DNA of 64,000 nt from an uncultured Pseudohongiella sp. (GTDB lineage: Bacteria > Pseudomonadota > Gammaproteobacteria > Pseudomonadales > Pseudohongiellaceae), in contig OX638323.1 in NCBI GenBank assembly GCA_951812715.1, forward strand, positions 2,708,577-2,772,576. The letters run 5' to 3'. A model generated the notes under the pieces. The model made no database searches. It was given only the letters and a program-made list of their open reading frames with translations, and had not been told where the DNA came from. Both the position numbers and the translations under genes were made by a program. Shown here one piece after another: positions 42,401 through 50,313 of the stretch (positions are counted from its first letter, which is position 1; each line of letters opens with the position of its first letter).

Positions 42401-43431
42401 TGATTCCCTTCGACGCGAACGACTATCTGCAAGTGCAACTGGACCACCTGCGTTTCAAGGGGGAAGATGCGTCCGAGTCCGCCAGGGAAGTGGCAGCGCA
42501 AGCGGACGCGGGGGAATTGCTCGAACCGCCGCGGGTGGATCTGCTGGCCGGGGTCGATCCGCGGGAGTTGCCGCGCATGAGGTTCTCCGTAGGAGAGATT
42601 TCCATTGGCGAGACGCCTTGGGGCGGCTGGAATTTCATGCTGGAACCGGACGCGGACGGTGCGGATTTTACCAGTCTCAGTTTCGATTTTCGCGGCCTGC
42701 GCTTGTTGCCCACGGGTGGGGAGGAAGCGGAGCAAATGCCCCGACCGCGGCTACGCTGGCAGTATGACGGCAAAGATCATGCAACCGAACTTGCGGGTAT
42801 GGTTCTCGCGGACGACATCGCCGCGGTACTGCGCGATAGCGGTTTCGCGGCCAGCCTTGAAAGCGAGAGCGCTCGCTTTGGGGCAGACTTGCATTGGCCT
42901 GGAACGCCGGCTTTTTTTCACGGATCGGCGCTAAGCGGCAATATCGATCTGCTGGTGGAGAACGGGCGTTTTCTTGAAACGAATGCCGGCGGCGGAGCCC
43001 TGAAACTGATCAGTATCATCAATTTCGACGCCATCATGCGCCGCCTGCGCCTGAGCGATGATCTGTTGCGGCGCGGCCTGGCCTTCGATGAAATCAGCGG
43101 TCGCCTGGACATGAATAACGGTCTGGCGCGAATCGAAGATCAGCTCGTGATCTCGGGACCTTCAAGCTTGTACCAGATCACCGGCGACGTTGATCTTGGA
43201 GCAGAGACCATCGCCGGCGAAATGTACGTGACCTTGCCGGTTAGCGATAACATTCCCTGGATCGGCCTTATAACCGGCAATCTGCCACTGGCGGTCGGCG
43301 CCTATCTGATCGACCAGATCCTTGGCGACCAGGTAGATAGCCTGACCAGCGCAGTTTATACCCTGGAGGGGCCGTGGGAAGGACTGGAACCGCAATTCAA
43401 GCAGGCTTTCGGCGCCCCGGGCGACGAATGA
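39427..43431 (+). CDS. yhdP: YhdP-family AsmA-like protein (intermembrane phospholipid transport)
   Basis: The 1334-residue protein has a cytoplasmic N-terminal stretch and one membrane helix (about residues 22-42), followed by a very long periplasmic part rich in alternating beta strands. That is the DUF3971/AsmA-type layout of E. coli YhdP (1266 residues), one of three AsmA-like proteins thought to bridge the inner and outer membranes for phospholipid movement. The C-terminal region with GFAASLESESARFGADLHWP and ENGRFLETNAGGGALKLISI is the most conserved. Its place after mreCD and before a nitrilase gene matches other gammaproteobacteria. Confidence 0.9.
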   Translation: MAEEKTTSKRKLWTIARAIRRQFSLLLVVAVVLLATYVSAGRQFMPAISNYAEFFENQIFEIVGVPVQVESLKGGFSGFSPVIEVNGLSMQVASGSSLPQAPDRALVFDHGTVVVDMARSFWQRRWVLKEFLVERLELELEQTSDGGWLLGDIAMQGGAGIDPDTLYQVFVNIAQLDLRDVVVNVRTRSGEKLRFINGAATIQNRGGNHFLHVDINPEGQSRQLALSLEVRGGDLSVIDGSLHIAVPAADYSDLFSGQGIAGVSIEELTGGGDIWVNFERGEPRGVVITARLDTAALRSDPGTITRLASLEGAFAVRSEDAVTSYSISDLAFSHAGASWPRANLYLAHRPEEYLSLRADRVDVAMLTSLAAAFDLLPDSARDLLAQLQPAGVLENVALQLPLRENSGELASVRANVGGGAVASVRNSPALSGLTGYLEVSADLDARRATGLLEVDSTDFTINIPRVYTSTWAYDEMNGSIGFEFDYNQGHKLRLASSVLAGRSEWLETRLQLTSVLDQQPDGQRENELELLVGVLNMNAAEKTPVLPDGPGVRDGLRAGMEFLERAVIDGRFSNSAAIFRGSTVQGSDRIFKTFQSFHQWLDGTMRFDPEWPELESSRMLVLTDNENLDIFTENANSLGLEAAVIEGKIRGSETGASLLTISGQGEASSEDGLAYLHSAPAAKGLRRALTDWRMQGSMQGEFELEIPVGRPDASTEMRLRLNLSDNDLWISQYDLDLAEVNGELIFDSRTGIEQGGFEARMFGGDARIEVSSRGEGGVLERISVVSRGRAERRELMRWPRQSGFARALLGHARGSFLYAAELHLDQMDAGATSLRVSTDLGGLFLTLPEPFAKQAGEPLPFNLQVDLADGGQLVSGTVGSRLRFNVEMEDSAIRQGRVRLGGGRREATESSGGLVVDGRLERVVLEQWTGLFGGMQAAAPQGLIDVFSFMDIDVGELDVYGQVLEDVHVRTALSDQSLLTALAGDSAQGAVVIPFDANDYLQVQLDHLRFKGEDASESAREVAAQADAGELLEPPRVDLLAGVDPRELPRMRFSVGEISIGETPWGGWNFMLEPDADGADFTSLSFDFRGLRLLPTGGEEAEQMPRPRLRWQYDGKDHATELAGMVLADDIAAVLRDSGFAASLESESARFGADLHWPGTPAFFHGSALSGNIDLLVENGRFLETNAGGGALKLISIINFDAIMRRLRLSDDLLRRGLAFDEISGRLDMNNGLARIEDQLVISGPSSLYQITGDVDLGAETIAGEMYVTLPVSDNIPWIGLITGNLPLAVGAYLIDQILGDQVDSLTSAVYTLEGPWEGLEPQFKQAFGAPGDE

Positions 43432-43443
43432 CGGACTGAATAT

Positions 43444-44295
43444 ATGACGCGCAAACTTGCCGCGATCCAGATGGTCAGCGGGCCCGATGTCGATGAAAAC
43501 CTTGCGAATGCCGCCGAATTAATCGCCGAGGCCGCTAGCCGGGGCGCGGAACTGGTGCTGTTGCCCGAAGTGTTCGCCGCACTTGAAGGCGAACCCATGC
43601 GCAGCCACGGCGAAAGGCAGGGAGCGCCGGGAAGTCCGATCCAGACATTTCTCTCCGCCGAAGCGCGGCGCCACGGCATCGTGCTGGTCGGCGGCACCGC
43701 GCCGCTGCTGTCGCGGCCGGGGAGAAGCGTCTCGGATCCCGACTATCTGATCGAAGACGGCCGCGTGCGCGCCGCGAGCCTGGTCTATGACAGCGGCGGC
43801 GAATTGCTGGCCCGCTATGACAAGATCCATCTGTTCGATGTCATGGTCGAAGATCGGCAGGCGCAATATTCCGAATCGCTCAGCTATGAAGCCGGCTCGG
43901 AAGTGATTTGCGTGGACTGCGCGGTTGGGAGGCTCGGTCTTTCGGTTTGTTACGACCTGCGCTTTCCGGAACTCTACCGGCGCCTGTTCAGTCAGGGCGC
44001 GGAGATCATTACGGTACCCGCCGCTTTTACCGCGGTGACCGGAGCAGCGCATTGGGAAAGCCTGCTGCGGGCGCGCGCCATTGAAAACCAGTGTTATCTG
44101 ATCGCCGCTGCCCAGGGCGGTCGACATGGCCCCACCCGCGAGACCTGGGGACACTCCATGATCATCGATCCCTGGGGAGAGATTCTGACCCGGCTGGACA
44201 AGGGGCCGGACATTGCCGTAGCGGAAATGGACCCGGAACTACTGCGCGATATTCGCGGGAGAATGCCGGTGGCGAACCACGTCAGGCTGAGCTAG
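43444..44295 (+). CDS. Carbon-nitrogen hydrolase (nitrilase superfamily, Nit-like)
   Basis: The 283-residue protein has the nitrilase triad Glu42 (LLPEVFA), Lys127 (RYDKIHLFD) and Cys169 (LSVCYDLRFPELYR). The close match of that last motif to Nit1/Nit2-type enzymes suggests hydrolysis of deaminated glutathione or an omega-amide. It follows yhdP by 12 bases, as in many relatives where tldD comes next; here tldD is not present. The stop codon TAG lies within the left terminal repeat of a MITE-like element, though the C-terminus (DIRGRMPVANHVRLS) looks complete. Confidence 0.9.
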   Translation: MTRKLAAIQMVSGPDVDENLANAAELIAEAASRGAELVLLPEVFAALEGEPMRSHGERQGAPGSPIQTFLSAEARRHGIVLVGGTAPLLSRPGRSVSDPDYLIEDGRVRAASLVYDSGGELLARYDKIHLFDVMVEDRQAQYSESLSYEAGSEVICVDCAVGRLGLSVCYDLRFPELYRRLFSQGAEIITVPAAFTAVTGAAHWESLLRARAIENQCYLIAAAQGGRHGPTRETWGHSMIIDPWGEILTRLDKGPDIAVAEMDPELLRDIRGRMPVANHVRLS

Positions 44296-44514
44296 TGTTG
44301 TGTCATGTCGCATCGGCACTCACCCCTTGGCTCGTGGCAAGGCGCGCCCCACAGGCAACGGCGAGCTCCATTGGCAAGGGGCGCATTCCCTTCGGGAGCG
44401 TCGGCAGCGCGCCATCGCAGCCCTTGTCAATACTGGAAAGTATTGCCTGCGGGCTGCGTCTAGCGCTAACGCGCTGCCGATGCTCTGATGCTGGCACGCG
44501 TGACACGACACTAG
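44292..44514. repeat. MITE-like element with CTAG-ending inverted termini
   Basis: The left end CTAGTGTTGTGTCAT and the right end GTGACACGACACTAG are inverted repeats (13 of 15 match). Inside lie a second perfect pair (GCATCGGCA, 44310, and TGCCGATGC, 44475) and a hairpin CAATACT-GGAA-AGTATTG. No frame encodes a transposase. It fills most of the non-coding gap between the nitrilase gene and the TetR gene. Confidence 0.7.
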
Positions 44515-44632
44515 GCCGATGCGAGATGCTGGCTCGCCGGGAAAATCGCCTTAATGGTGGAATGCCCCGGCCATATTGGTAATACTATCGCTCCAGAGTG
44601 GAAAATTACCTAGGCAATTCGGGCTGGCGCTC

Positions 44633-45220
44633 ATGGCAAGGCCGATCGAATACGACGAAGCGGAAGTGCTGGCCAGAGCACTTGAACAGTTCTGGCGCGA
44701 AGGCTACGAGGCGAGCTCGGTCAACAAGCTGCTCGATTGTTGCGATATCAATCGTGGCACGCTTTACAATTCCTTTACCGACAAGAACACTTTCTTCAAG
44801 ATAGTCGTCAATCATTACAACGAAATGCTGGACCGGAATCTGGCCGCATCGCTGAAGAATCCCGATATGGGGACCTGGGAGTCGATTACGGCATTTTTCA
44901 ACGAAACCGTTGTCAACGTCCCCGTCCGACAGCGCAACCTCGGCTGCCTGCTGGTCAACTCGCTATGTTCCAGCGTGAATTATGACGGAGAAATCAAGCG
45001 CGTGTTGCGCGCCTCGCTGGATCGCTTGCGCAAGGCGCTGGTGGAGCGTCTGCGCGAGGCCAAGGAAAAAGGAAAACTGAAGAAAGGAGTGAACGAATAT
45101 CTGGCGGCCGACATCCTCATGAACGCCTTGTATGGCATTCGCGTCAACTCGCGCAATGGCAAGAGCGCGCGGCAACTCAAAAGCCTTGCCAAGCACGCCA
45201 TCGGTTCATTGAAAAAGTAA
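44633..45220 (+). CDS. TetR/AcrR-family transcriptional regulator
   Basis: The 195-residue protein starts at MARPIEYDEAEVLARALEQF. The helix-turn-helix is clear: FWREGYEASSVNKLLDCCD and INRGTLYNSFTDKNTFF. The ligand-binding half carries NLGCLLVNSLCSSV, with two Cys, resembling the group of regulators related to AcuR/NemR. A longer frame upstream is rejected because it lacks a binding site. No divergent efflux or reductase gene adjoins it, so its target is unknown. Confidence 0.85.
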   Translation: MARPIEYDEAEVLARALEQFWREGYEASSVNKLLDCCDINRGTLYNSFTDKNTFFKIVVNHYNEMLDRNLAASLKNPDMGTWESITAFFNETVVNVPVRQRNLGCLLVNSLCSSVNYDGEIKRVLRASLDRLRKALVERLREAKEKGKLKKGVNEYLAADILMNALYGIRVNSRNGKSARQLKSLAKHAIGSLKK

Positions 45221-45318
45221 ACATTTTCCCGACTTGCCGGACGTCGCGGCCGGCACTGTTGCTTCCCGCGCATTGACTGCTATACTCCGGCTGATTGATG
45301 GCGTGACAGGAAAACGCG

Positions 45319-45741
45319 ATGAAGAAAGTAGGCGTCAAGCACAAGTCCGATGACTCCAAGATCGATCTCACACCCATGCTGGATGTGGTATTCATCCTGT
45401 TGATCTTCTTCGTGGTAACGGCGACATTTCTGTCCGAAGTCGCCATCAGCGCGGCCAGCAGCGACAACAATAACGATCAACCGCCACCCGAAATGGATAT
45501 GGAAGATCGCAATATCCTGTTCGAGATAGGGCCTAACAACGAGATTATTCTCAATCGCAATCAGCGGCCTATCATCGCGACCCAAATCCGATCCAATATC
45601 GACCAGTTGCGCGCCGAGAATCCCAGCGCCACGGTGATCATTCAGCCGAACTCGACTTCCGACGTTTCCACTCTGGTGATGATCATGGACGCCGCCCGGC
45701 AGGCCGGTATCGGGGATATCTCCATCGTCGATCCGAACTGA
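45319..45741 (+). CDS. exbD: ExbD/TolR-family biopolymer transport protein
   Basis: The 140-residue protein has a short cytoplasmic end, one membrane helix with the conserved Asp (SKIDLTPMLDVVFILLIFFV) and a periplasmic domain. ExbD harnesses the proton gradient with ExbB to energise TonB. No exbB or tonB gene is adjacent, so it is either an orphan or pairs with partners elsewhere. The start follows AGGAAAACGCG. Confidence 0.9.
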   Translation: MKKVGVKHKSDDSKIDLTPMLDVVFILLIFFVVTATFLSEVAISAASSDNNNDQPPPEMDMEDRNILFEIGPNNEIILNRNQRPIIATQIRSNIDQLRAENPSATVIIQPNSTSDVSTLVMIMDAARQAGIGDISIVDPN

Positions 45742-45842
45742 AAGTCCGCGGCAAGCGGCTCCGCGAGCGGCAAATTCCCGATGCGGCCAGTTCTTAATGA
45801 TTGCAGACAGCCTTGGGACTGTTCGTCCTGAACAGAGCCAGC

Positions 45843-47963
45843 ATGCAAAGCCGCTGGAACAAGCACGAAGCCCGCGCCTGCGCCGATGAACTCGAACTTC
45901 GTGCGTACAGCTCCAGGCTGCTCGGCCGGGAGCCCGCGCTGGTGCTGCACGGCGGCGGCAATACTTCGGTCAAAGGCGAGGCGACCGATGTGTTCGGCGA
46001 AACTCGGCGAGTGCTATTCGTCAAGGGTTCCGGCTGGGATCTGAAAAGCATCGGCGCCGCCGGATTCGCGCCCACCGATCTCGAATTCCTGCTGCGGCTG
46101 GCGCGACTCGAACAACTCAGCGACAGTGAAATGATGCGTCAGCTCCGGCTGGCTACGCTCAACCCCTCGGCGCCCAATCCTTCCGTGGAAGCGATTCTGC
46201 ACGCGCTGATACCGCATCGCTATGTGGATCACACTCACGCCGACGCCGTGGTCACGCTCAGTAATTCACCGGATGGCGAAAGTATCCTGCGAGAATTGTA
46301 CGGCGATGAAGTATTGGTGCTGCCCTACATCATGCCCGGATTCATACTTGCCCGGCAGGTTGCCGCCGCTACCCGCGGCGCGGACTGGACCAGCCTGCGC
46401 GGCATCGTGCTGTTGCAACATGGCATCTTCAGTTTTCATGAAGACGCCGAGGGCAGCTACTCGGCGATGATCGAACTGGTGGACCGGGCCGAACGCGAAC
46501 TTTTGCGCAGGGCGGGCGCCCAGCCGCCGGCCGCGGGAGCAAAAACCCCAGCCGAGAATCCGCCGCCACGACCAATTCAGGGAATTCATGGGACACCCAC
46601 AATTCATGGGACACCCACAGGAATTCATGGGACACCCACAGGAATTCATGGGACACCCATGCAATATCAGGAAAATCATGGAACTCCCACTGCTCCGCCC
46701 CCCACTGTTTTACCTCTGCAACTCAGCCGCCTGCGCAAGGCCGCCGGAAAAATTCATGGGACACCCATGCTGGTCAGGCTTGAAGCTTCTCCCGAAGCTT
46801 GCGCCTTCGCGCAACTCGACAATTGCGGCGAACTGATCCGGCGTGGCCCGCTCACCCCGGACCACACATTGCACGCCAAGCCGTTCGGCGCCGTTTTCGA
46901 TGCAGATCCGTTGCCTGGTCTTGGTGATTTTGAGCAGGAATACCTGCGCTATTTTCAAGCTCATGCCAGCGAACATCATCAATGTCTGGACGCCGCGCCG
47001 CGTTACGGCGTCTGGCGCGACAAGGGCATGGTTTACCTGGCGCCGAGTTGCAAGCGGCTTGAAATCGTCGCCGACATCAGCGCACATACAATTCGGGCGA
47101 TCAAGCTGGCCGAGGCCATCGGCGGCTGGCGCGCTTTGCCGCACGATAAGCTGTTCGAAGTGGAGTATTGGGAACTCGAACAGGCCAAGCTCGCCAAGGC
47201 CCGCGCCGCGCCGGAACAGCAAGGCAAGATTGCCCTGGTCACCGGCGCCGCCTCGGGTATCGGCCGCGCCACGGTCGAGGAAATGCGCAGCCGCGGAGCA
47301 GCTGTGATTGCGTTGGACATTCGGGAAATGGAGGGTTTGGAGTCGCCCGAGGTGTTGTGTCTGCGCTGTGATGTCACTGATTCGGACGCCGTCCAATCGG
47401 TCTTGAACGAAGGTGTGCTGCACTTCGGCGGTCTCGACATCCTGGTCAGCAATGCCGGCAATTTCCCCTCGAGCGAGAGCCTGGCGGACATGACCGACGA
47501 AGCCTGGGAGCAATCCATGCAATTGAATCTCGGCTCGCATATGAAAGTGCTGCGCGCCTGCCTGCCCTTGCTGGAAAACGGATTCGACCCGGCCGTAGTC
47601 TTCGTCGCTTCCAAGAATGTGCCCGCGCCGGGTCCCGGAGCCGCGGCGTATTCGGCGGCCAAGGCCGGGCTTACCCAACTCGCCCGGGTAGCAGCGCTGG
47701 AAGCTGGGCCCCTGGGCATCCGGGTGAACGTCGTGCATCCGAATGCGGTTTACGACACCGGAATCTGGACGGAGGAAGTGCTGGGCGAGCGGGCGCGGCG
47801 CTATGACATGGACGTTGAACAATACAAGACATCGAACCTGCTCGGGCTTGAAGTAAGCAGCCGCGACGTTGCCGCTTCGATCGCCGTCCTGGCAGGCGCC
47901 GCGTTCAGCCGCACCACCGGCGCCCAGATCCCGGTGGATGGCGGTAATGAGAGGGTGGTTTAG
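45843..47963 (+). CDS. Bifunctional class II aldolase / short-chain dehydrogenase, interrupted by in-frame repeats
   Basis: The 706-residue protein starts at MQSRWNKHEARACADELELR; an earlier TTG is less likely. Residues ~1-235 are a class II aldolase/adducin domain (HGGGNTSVKGE, VDHTHADAVVTLSNS, LLQHGIFSFHED). The C-terminal ~240 residues are an SDR domain with NAD motif VTGAASGIGRATVEEM and catalytic YSAAK. The fusion resembles RhaD-type rhamnulose-phosphate aldolase/lactaldehyde dehydrogenases. Between the domains, near residues 245-310, lies a stretch made of repeated HGTPT units that comes from inserted palindromic repeats and has kept the frame. Whether the protein is still active is unknown. 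Confidence 0.85.
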   Translation: MQSRWNKHEARACADELELRAYSSRLLGREPALVLHGGGNTSVKGEATDVFGETRRVLFVKGSGWDLKSIGAAGFAPTDLEFLLRLARLEQLSDSEMMRQLRLATLNPSAPNPSVEAILHALIPHRYVDHTHADAVVTLSNSPDGESILRELYGDEVLVLPYIMPGFILARQVAAATRGADWTSLRGIVLLQHGIFSFHEDAEGSYSAMIELVDRAERELLRRAGAQPPAAGAKTPAENPPPRPIQGIHGTPTIHGTPTGIHGTPTGIHGTPMQYQENHGTPTAPPPTVLPLQLSRLRKAAGKIHGTPMLVRLEASPEACAFAQLDNCGELIRRGPLTPDHTLHAKPFGAVFDADPLPGLGDFEQEYLRYFQAHASEHHQCLDAAPRYGVWRDKGMVYLAPSCKRLEIVADISAHTIRAIKLAEAIGGWRALPHDKLFEVEYWELEQAKLAKARAAPEQQGKIALVTGAASGIGRATVEEMRSRGAAVIALDIREMEGLESPEVLCLRCDVTDSDAVQSVLNEGVLHFGGLDILVSNAGNFPSSESLADMTDEAWEQSMQLNLGSHMKVLRACLPLLENGFDPAVVFVASKNVPAPGPGAAAYSAAKAGLTQLARVAALEAGPLGIRVNVVHPNAVYDTGIWTEEVLGERARRYDMDVEQYKTSNLLGLEVSSRDVAASIAVLAGAAFSRTTGAQIPVDGGNERVV
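46583..46768 (+). repeat. Cluster of R3 palindromic units inside a coding sequence
   Basis: AATTCATGGGACACCCAC occurs at 46583, 46601, 46622 and 46643 (the last ending in T), a degenerate copy lies at 46673 and a further copy at 46751. The steps between units are 18, 21, 21, 30 and 78 bases, all multiples of three. The encoded peptide is IHGTPT, repeated. The core is the same palindrome as at 31473. Confidence 0.9.
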
Positions 47964-48041
47964 CTACGTGTGGTCTCCTTTCCATGAGAACGCTCGCATG
48001 GGTAACGAGAGAGTGATTCAGGCTTTGATCGAATTCGAATT

Positions 48042-49151
48042 ATGCTGATCGAAGGCAGGCAATATCGCAGCATCTGGTATGAGGCGGAAAACGATCAGGT
48101 CTGCTTCATCGACCAGACCCGGCTGCCGCACGAATTCGAAACCCGCCGCTTGCGGACATTGGCGGACGCCTGCGAGGCGATCGGAACCATGCGTGTGCGC
48201 GGCGCCCCCCTGATCGGGGTTACCGCCGCTTTCGGCGTTTATCTCTCCTTGCGCGAAGACCCGAATTCGCTCGAAACCGCGATAAGGCAATTGCGCGACA
48301 CGCGGCCGACCGCGGTCAATCTGCGCTGGGCTCTGGATCGGGCCGTGCGGGAGTTGCCGGCGCATTCGCCGGTGGGTGTCCCATCAGAGAAGGCGCTGAA
48401 ATTCGCGCTGGGTTTGGCCGAAGAAGATGCCGCCTGTTGCGAGGCGATCGGGCGGCATGGCGGCAAAATCCTGCACCGGCTCTGGCAGGAACGATGCGGG
48501 CAAGACCGGCCCTTGCAAGTGCTGACCCATTGCAACGCCGGCGCTCTGGCCACCGTTGATTGGGGCACGGCGCTGTCCGGAATTTACAAGGCCGCCGCGG
48601 CAGGAGTGCCTTTGCATGTCTGGGTCGACGAAACCCGGCCGCGCAACCAGGGTGGGGCGTTGACCTGCTGGGAATTGCGCCAGGCGGGAATCGACCACAG
48701 TCTGATCGTCGATGGCGCCGCGGGTCATGTCATGGCCCGGGGACTGGTTGATATCTGCATCACCGGCAGCGACCGCGTCAGCGCCTCGGGAGACGTCTGC
48801 AACAAGATCGGCACTTACCAGGTCGCGCTGGCGGCCAGGGACAACAATCTGCCTTTCTATGCCGCCTTGCCCATTTCGACCATCGATTTCGACTGGCCTT
48901 CGGCGGCGGAGCCGATCCCCATCGAGGAACGCGATGCGAGAGAAGTCTCAATAGTTGGCGGCATCGAAGAAGGCGGAGCCAACGCGCGAGTCCGCCAGTA
49001 CCCCGAAGAAACCGTCGTGCGAAACTATGCCTTCGATGTAACCCCGGCCCGGCTTGTGAGCGGCATCATCACCGAGCAAGGCATGTTCAAGGCGAATCGG
49101 GACTCTCTCGCGGCGCTGGCTCGGACGAAATTCAGCCCATCTGACCCGTAA
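48042..49151 (+). CDS. mtnA: S-methyl-5-thioribose-1-phosphate isomerase
   Basis: The 369-residue enzyme has TMRVRGAPLIG, the catalytic Cys in LTHCNAGALAT and the Asp in TGSDRVSASGDVCNKIGTYQ, followed by the C-terminal NYAFDVTPARLVSGIITEQG. It converts methylthioribose-1-phosphate to the ribulose form in methionine salvage. No other mtn genes are nearby. An exact 13-base copy of the R3 core (reverse orientation, 48372-48384) lies inside, encoding PVGVPSE. The 3' end overlaps the convergent HIT gene by 20 bases. Confidence 0.94.
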   Translation: MLIEGRQYRSIWYEAENDQVCFIDQTRLPHEFETRRLRTLADACEAIGTMRVRGAPLIGVTAAFGVYLSLREDPNSLETAIRQLRDTRPTAVNLRWALDRAVRELPAHSPVGVPSEKALKFALGLAEEDAACCEAIGRHGGKILHRLWQERCGQDRPLQVLTHCNAGALATVDWGTALSGIYKAAAAGVPLHVWVDETRPRNQGGALTCWELRQAGIDHSLIVDGAAGHVMARGLVDICITGSDRVSASGDVCNKIGTYQVALAARDNNLPFYAALPISTIDFDWPSAAEPIPIEERDAREVSIVGGIEEGGANARVRQYPEETVVRNYAFDVTPARLVSGIITEQGMFKANRDSLAALARTKFSPSDP

Positions 49152-49479
49152 GCCGGCGCCCGCCGAGAATATGCAGATGGATATGAAACACGCTTTGCCT
49201 GGCGTCCGGCCCGGTATTTAATGCCAGACGATAACCGCTTTCCGCAAGGCCCGCCTCGTCGGCGATCTCCGCGGCGCGCAACATCATGTGGCCGAGCAGG
49301 ACCTGGTCTTCCGCGGAGGCCTCGTTCATGTCGCTGATGTGTTTGCGGGGGATGACCAGGATATGGGTCGGCGCCTGTGGGCTGATGTCGTGAAAGGCGA
49401 TGACAAGATCGTCGGCGTAAACTTGTTCAGAAGGAATTTCGCCCGCTACGATCTTGCAGAAAAGACAATCCTGAACCAT
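49132..49479 (-). CDS. HIT-family protein (HinT-like nucleoside phosphoramidase)
   Basis: The 115-residue protein opens DCLFCKIVAGEIPSEQVYAD and carries the histidine triad SVFHIHLHILGG, both typical of HinT. It hydrolyses AMP-linked phosphoramidates in characterised members. It overlaps the convergent mtnA end and is divergent from the glutaminyl cyclase gene across a 69-base gap. Confidence 0.94.
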   Translation of the reverse strand: MVQDCLFCKIVAGEIPSEQVYADDLVIAFHDISPQAPTHILVIPRKHISDMNEASAEDQVLLGHMMLRAAEIADEAGLAESGYRLALNTGPDARQSVFHIHLHILGGRRLTGQMG

Positions 49480-49548
49480 GCTCTCGAGCCTTGACGGGAG
49501 ATGGCCCGCAGACTAACAAATACACCCGGCTTGGGATAGTCTAGCGCT

Positions 49549-50313
49549 ATGCGTCGAAATACCGTTTTAGTCCTGCTGCTATTGGCCGCGTCACTGGCCG
49601 CGGCCCAGGAGCCGCAACTCTACGGCTACCGGGTCGTCAATACCTATCCGCACGAAATCACGGCCTTCACCCAGGGGCTGATCTATCGCGACGGCGAACT
49701 CTGGGAAGGCACCGGCAAGAACGGTCTTTCCAGGCTCGCCAGGATCGACCTGGAATCCGGCGAACGCAAGCAGATCATACAACTCGCCGACCGCTATTTC
49801 GGCGAAGGCATCGAAATGATCGGCGACCGCATCTACCAGCTCACCTGGCGGGCGCATATGGTCTTCGTTTACGACCGGGCAAATCTCGAACAACTCGAAA
49901 CCCACTATAACGCGCGCGAGGGCTGGGGCCTGGCCTTCGACGGTGAGCATCTGATCCTGAGCGACGGCTCCGCGAGTCTGCAGTTCATCGACCCCGAGGG
50001 CTTCGTCCCCGTGCGGGCAATCGAGGTCACCGTGAGGGGCCAGCCGCTTAACCTGCTCAACGAACTCGAATATATCGACGGCGAAATCTGGGCCAATGTC
50101 TGGCAAACCGATTTCATCGTCCGTATCGACCCGGCAAGCGGCGTGGTGAATTCGATCGTCGATCTGACAGGTCTTGCGGCCCGGACCGATCTCGGCAGCA
50201 GCGAGGCCGTGCTCAACGGCATCGCCTGGGACAGCGAGGATCGGCGCTTGTTCGTAACCGGCAAGCATTGGGCCAATCTGTTCGAGATCGAATTGACGGA
50301 GCACGGGCAGTAA
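49549..50313 (+). CDS. Glutaminyl-peptide cyclotransferase (bacterial five-bladed propeller type)
   Basis: The 254-residue protein has an N-terminal signal peptide (to AAAQEPQ). The conserved phrases YPHEITAFTQGLIYRDGELW, EGIEMIGDRIYQLTW, EGWGLAFDGEHLILSDGSA and LNGIAWDSEDRRLFVTGKHW define the family, which forms N-terminal pyroglutamate. It should act in the periplasm. It is immediately followed by a lipoprotein-type aminopeptidase gene whose GTG begins at the next base after the stop. Confidence 0.93.
   Translation: MRRNTVLVLLLLAASLAAAQEPQLYGYRVVNTYPHEITAFTQGLIYRDGELWEGTGKNGLSRLARIDLESGERKQIIQLADRYFGEGIEMIGDRIYQLTWRAHMVFVYDRANLEQLETHYNAREGWGLAFDGEHLILSDGSASLQFIDPEGFVPVRAIEVTVRGQPLNLLNELEYIDGEIWANVWQTDFIVRIDPASGVVNSIVDLTGLAARTDLGSSEAVLNGIAWDSEDRRLFVTGKHWANLFEIELTEHGQ

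Noticed and set aside
46583..46768. Possible CRISPR-like array
   Set aside because: The units are 18 bases and palindromic, the spacers are 0-60 bases and unequal, the stretch lies within a coding frame, and no cas genes are present.
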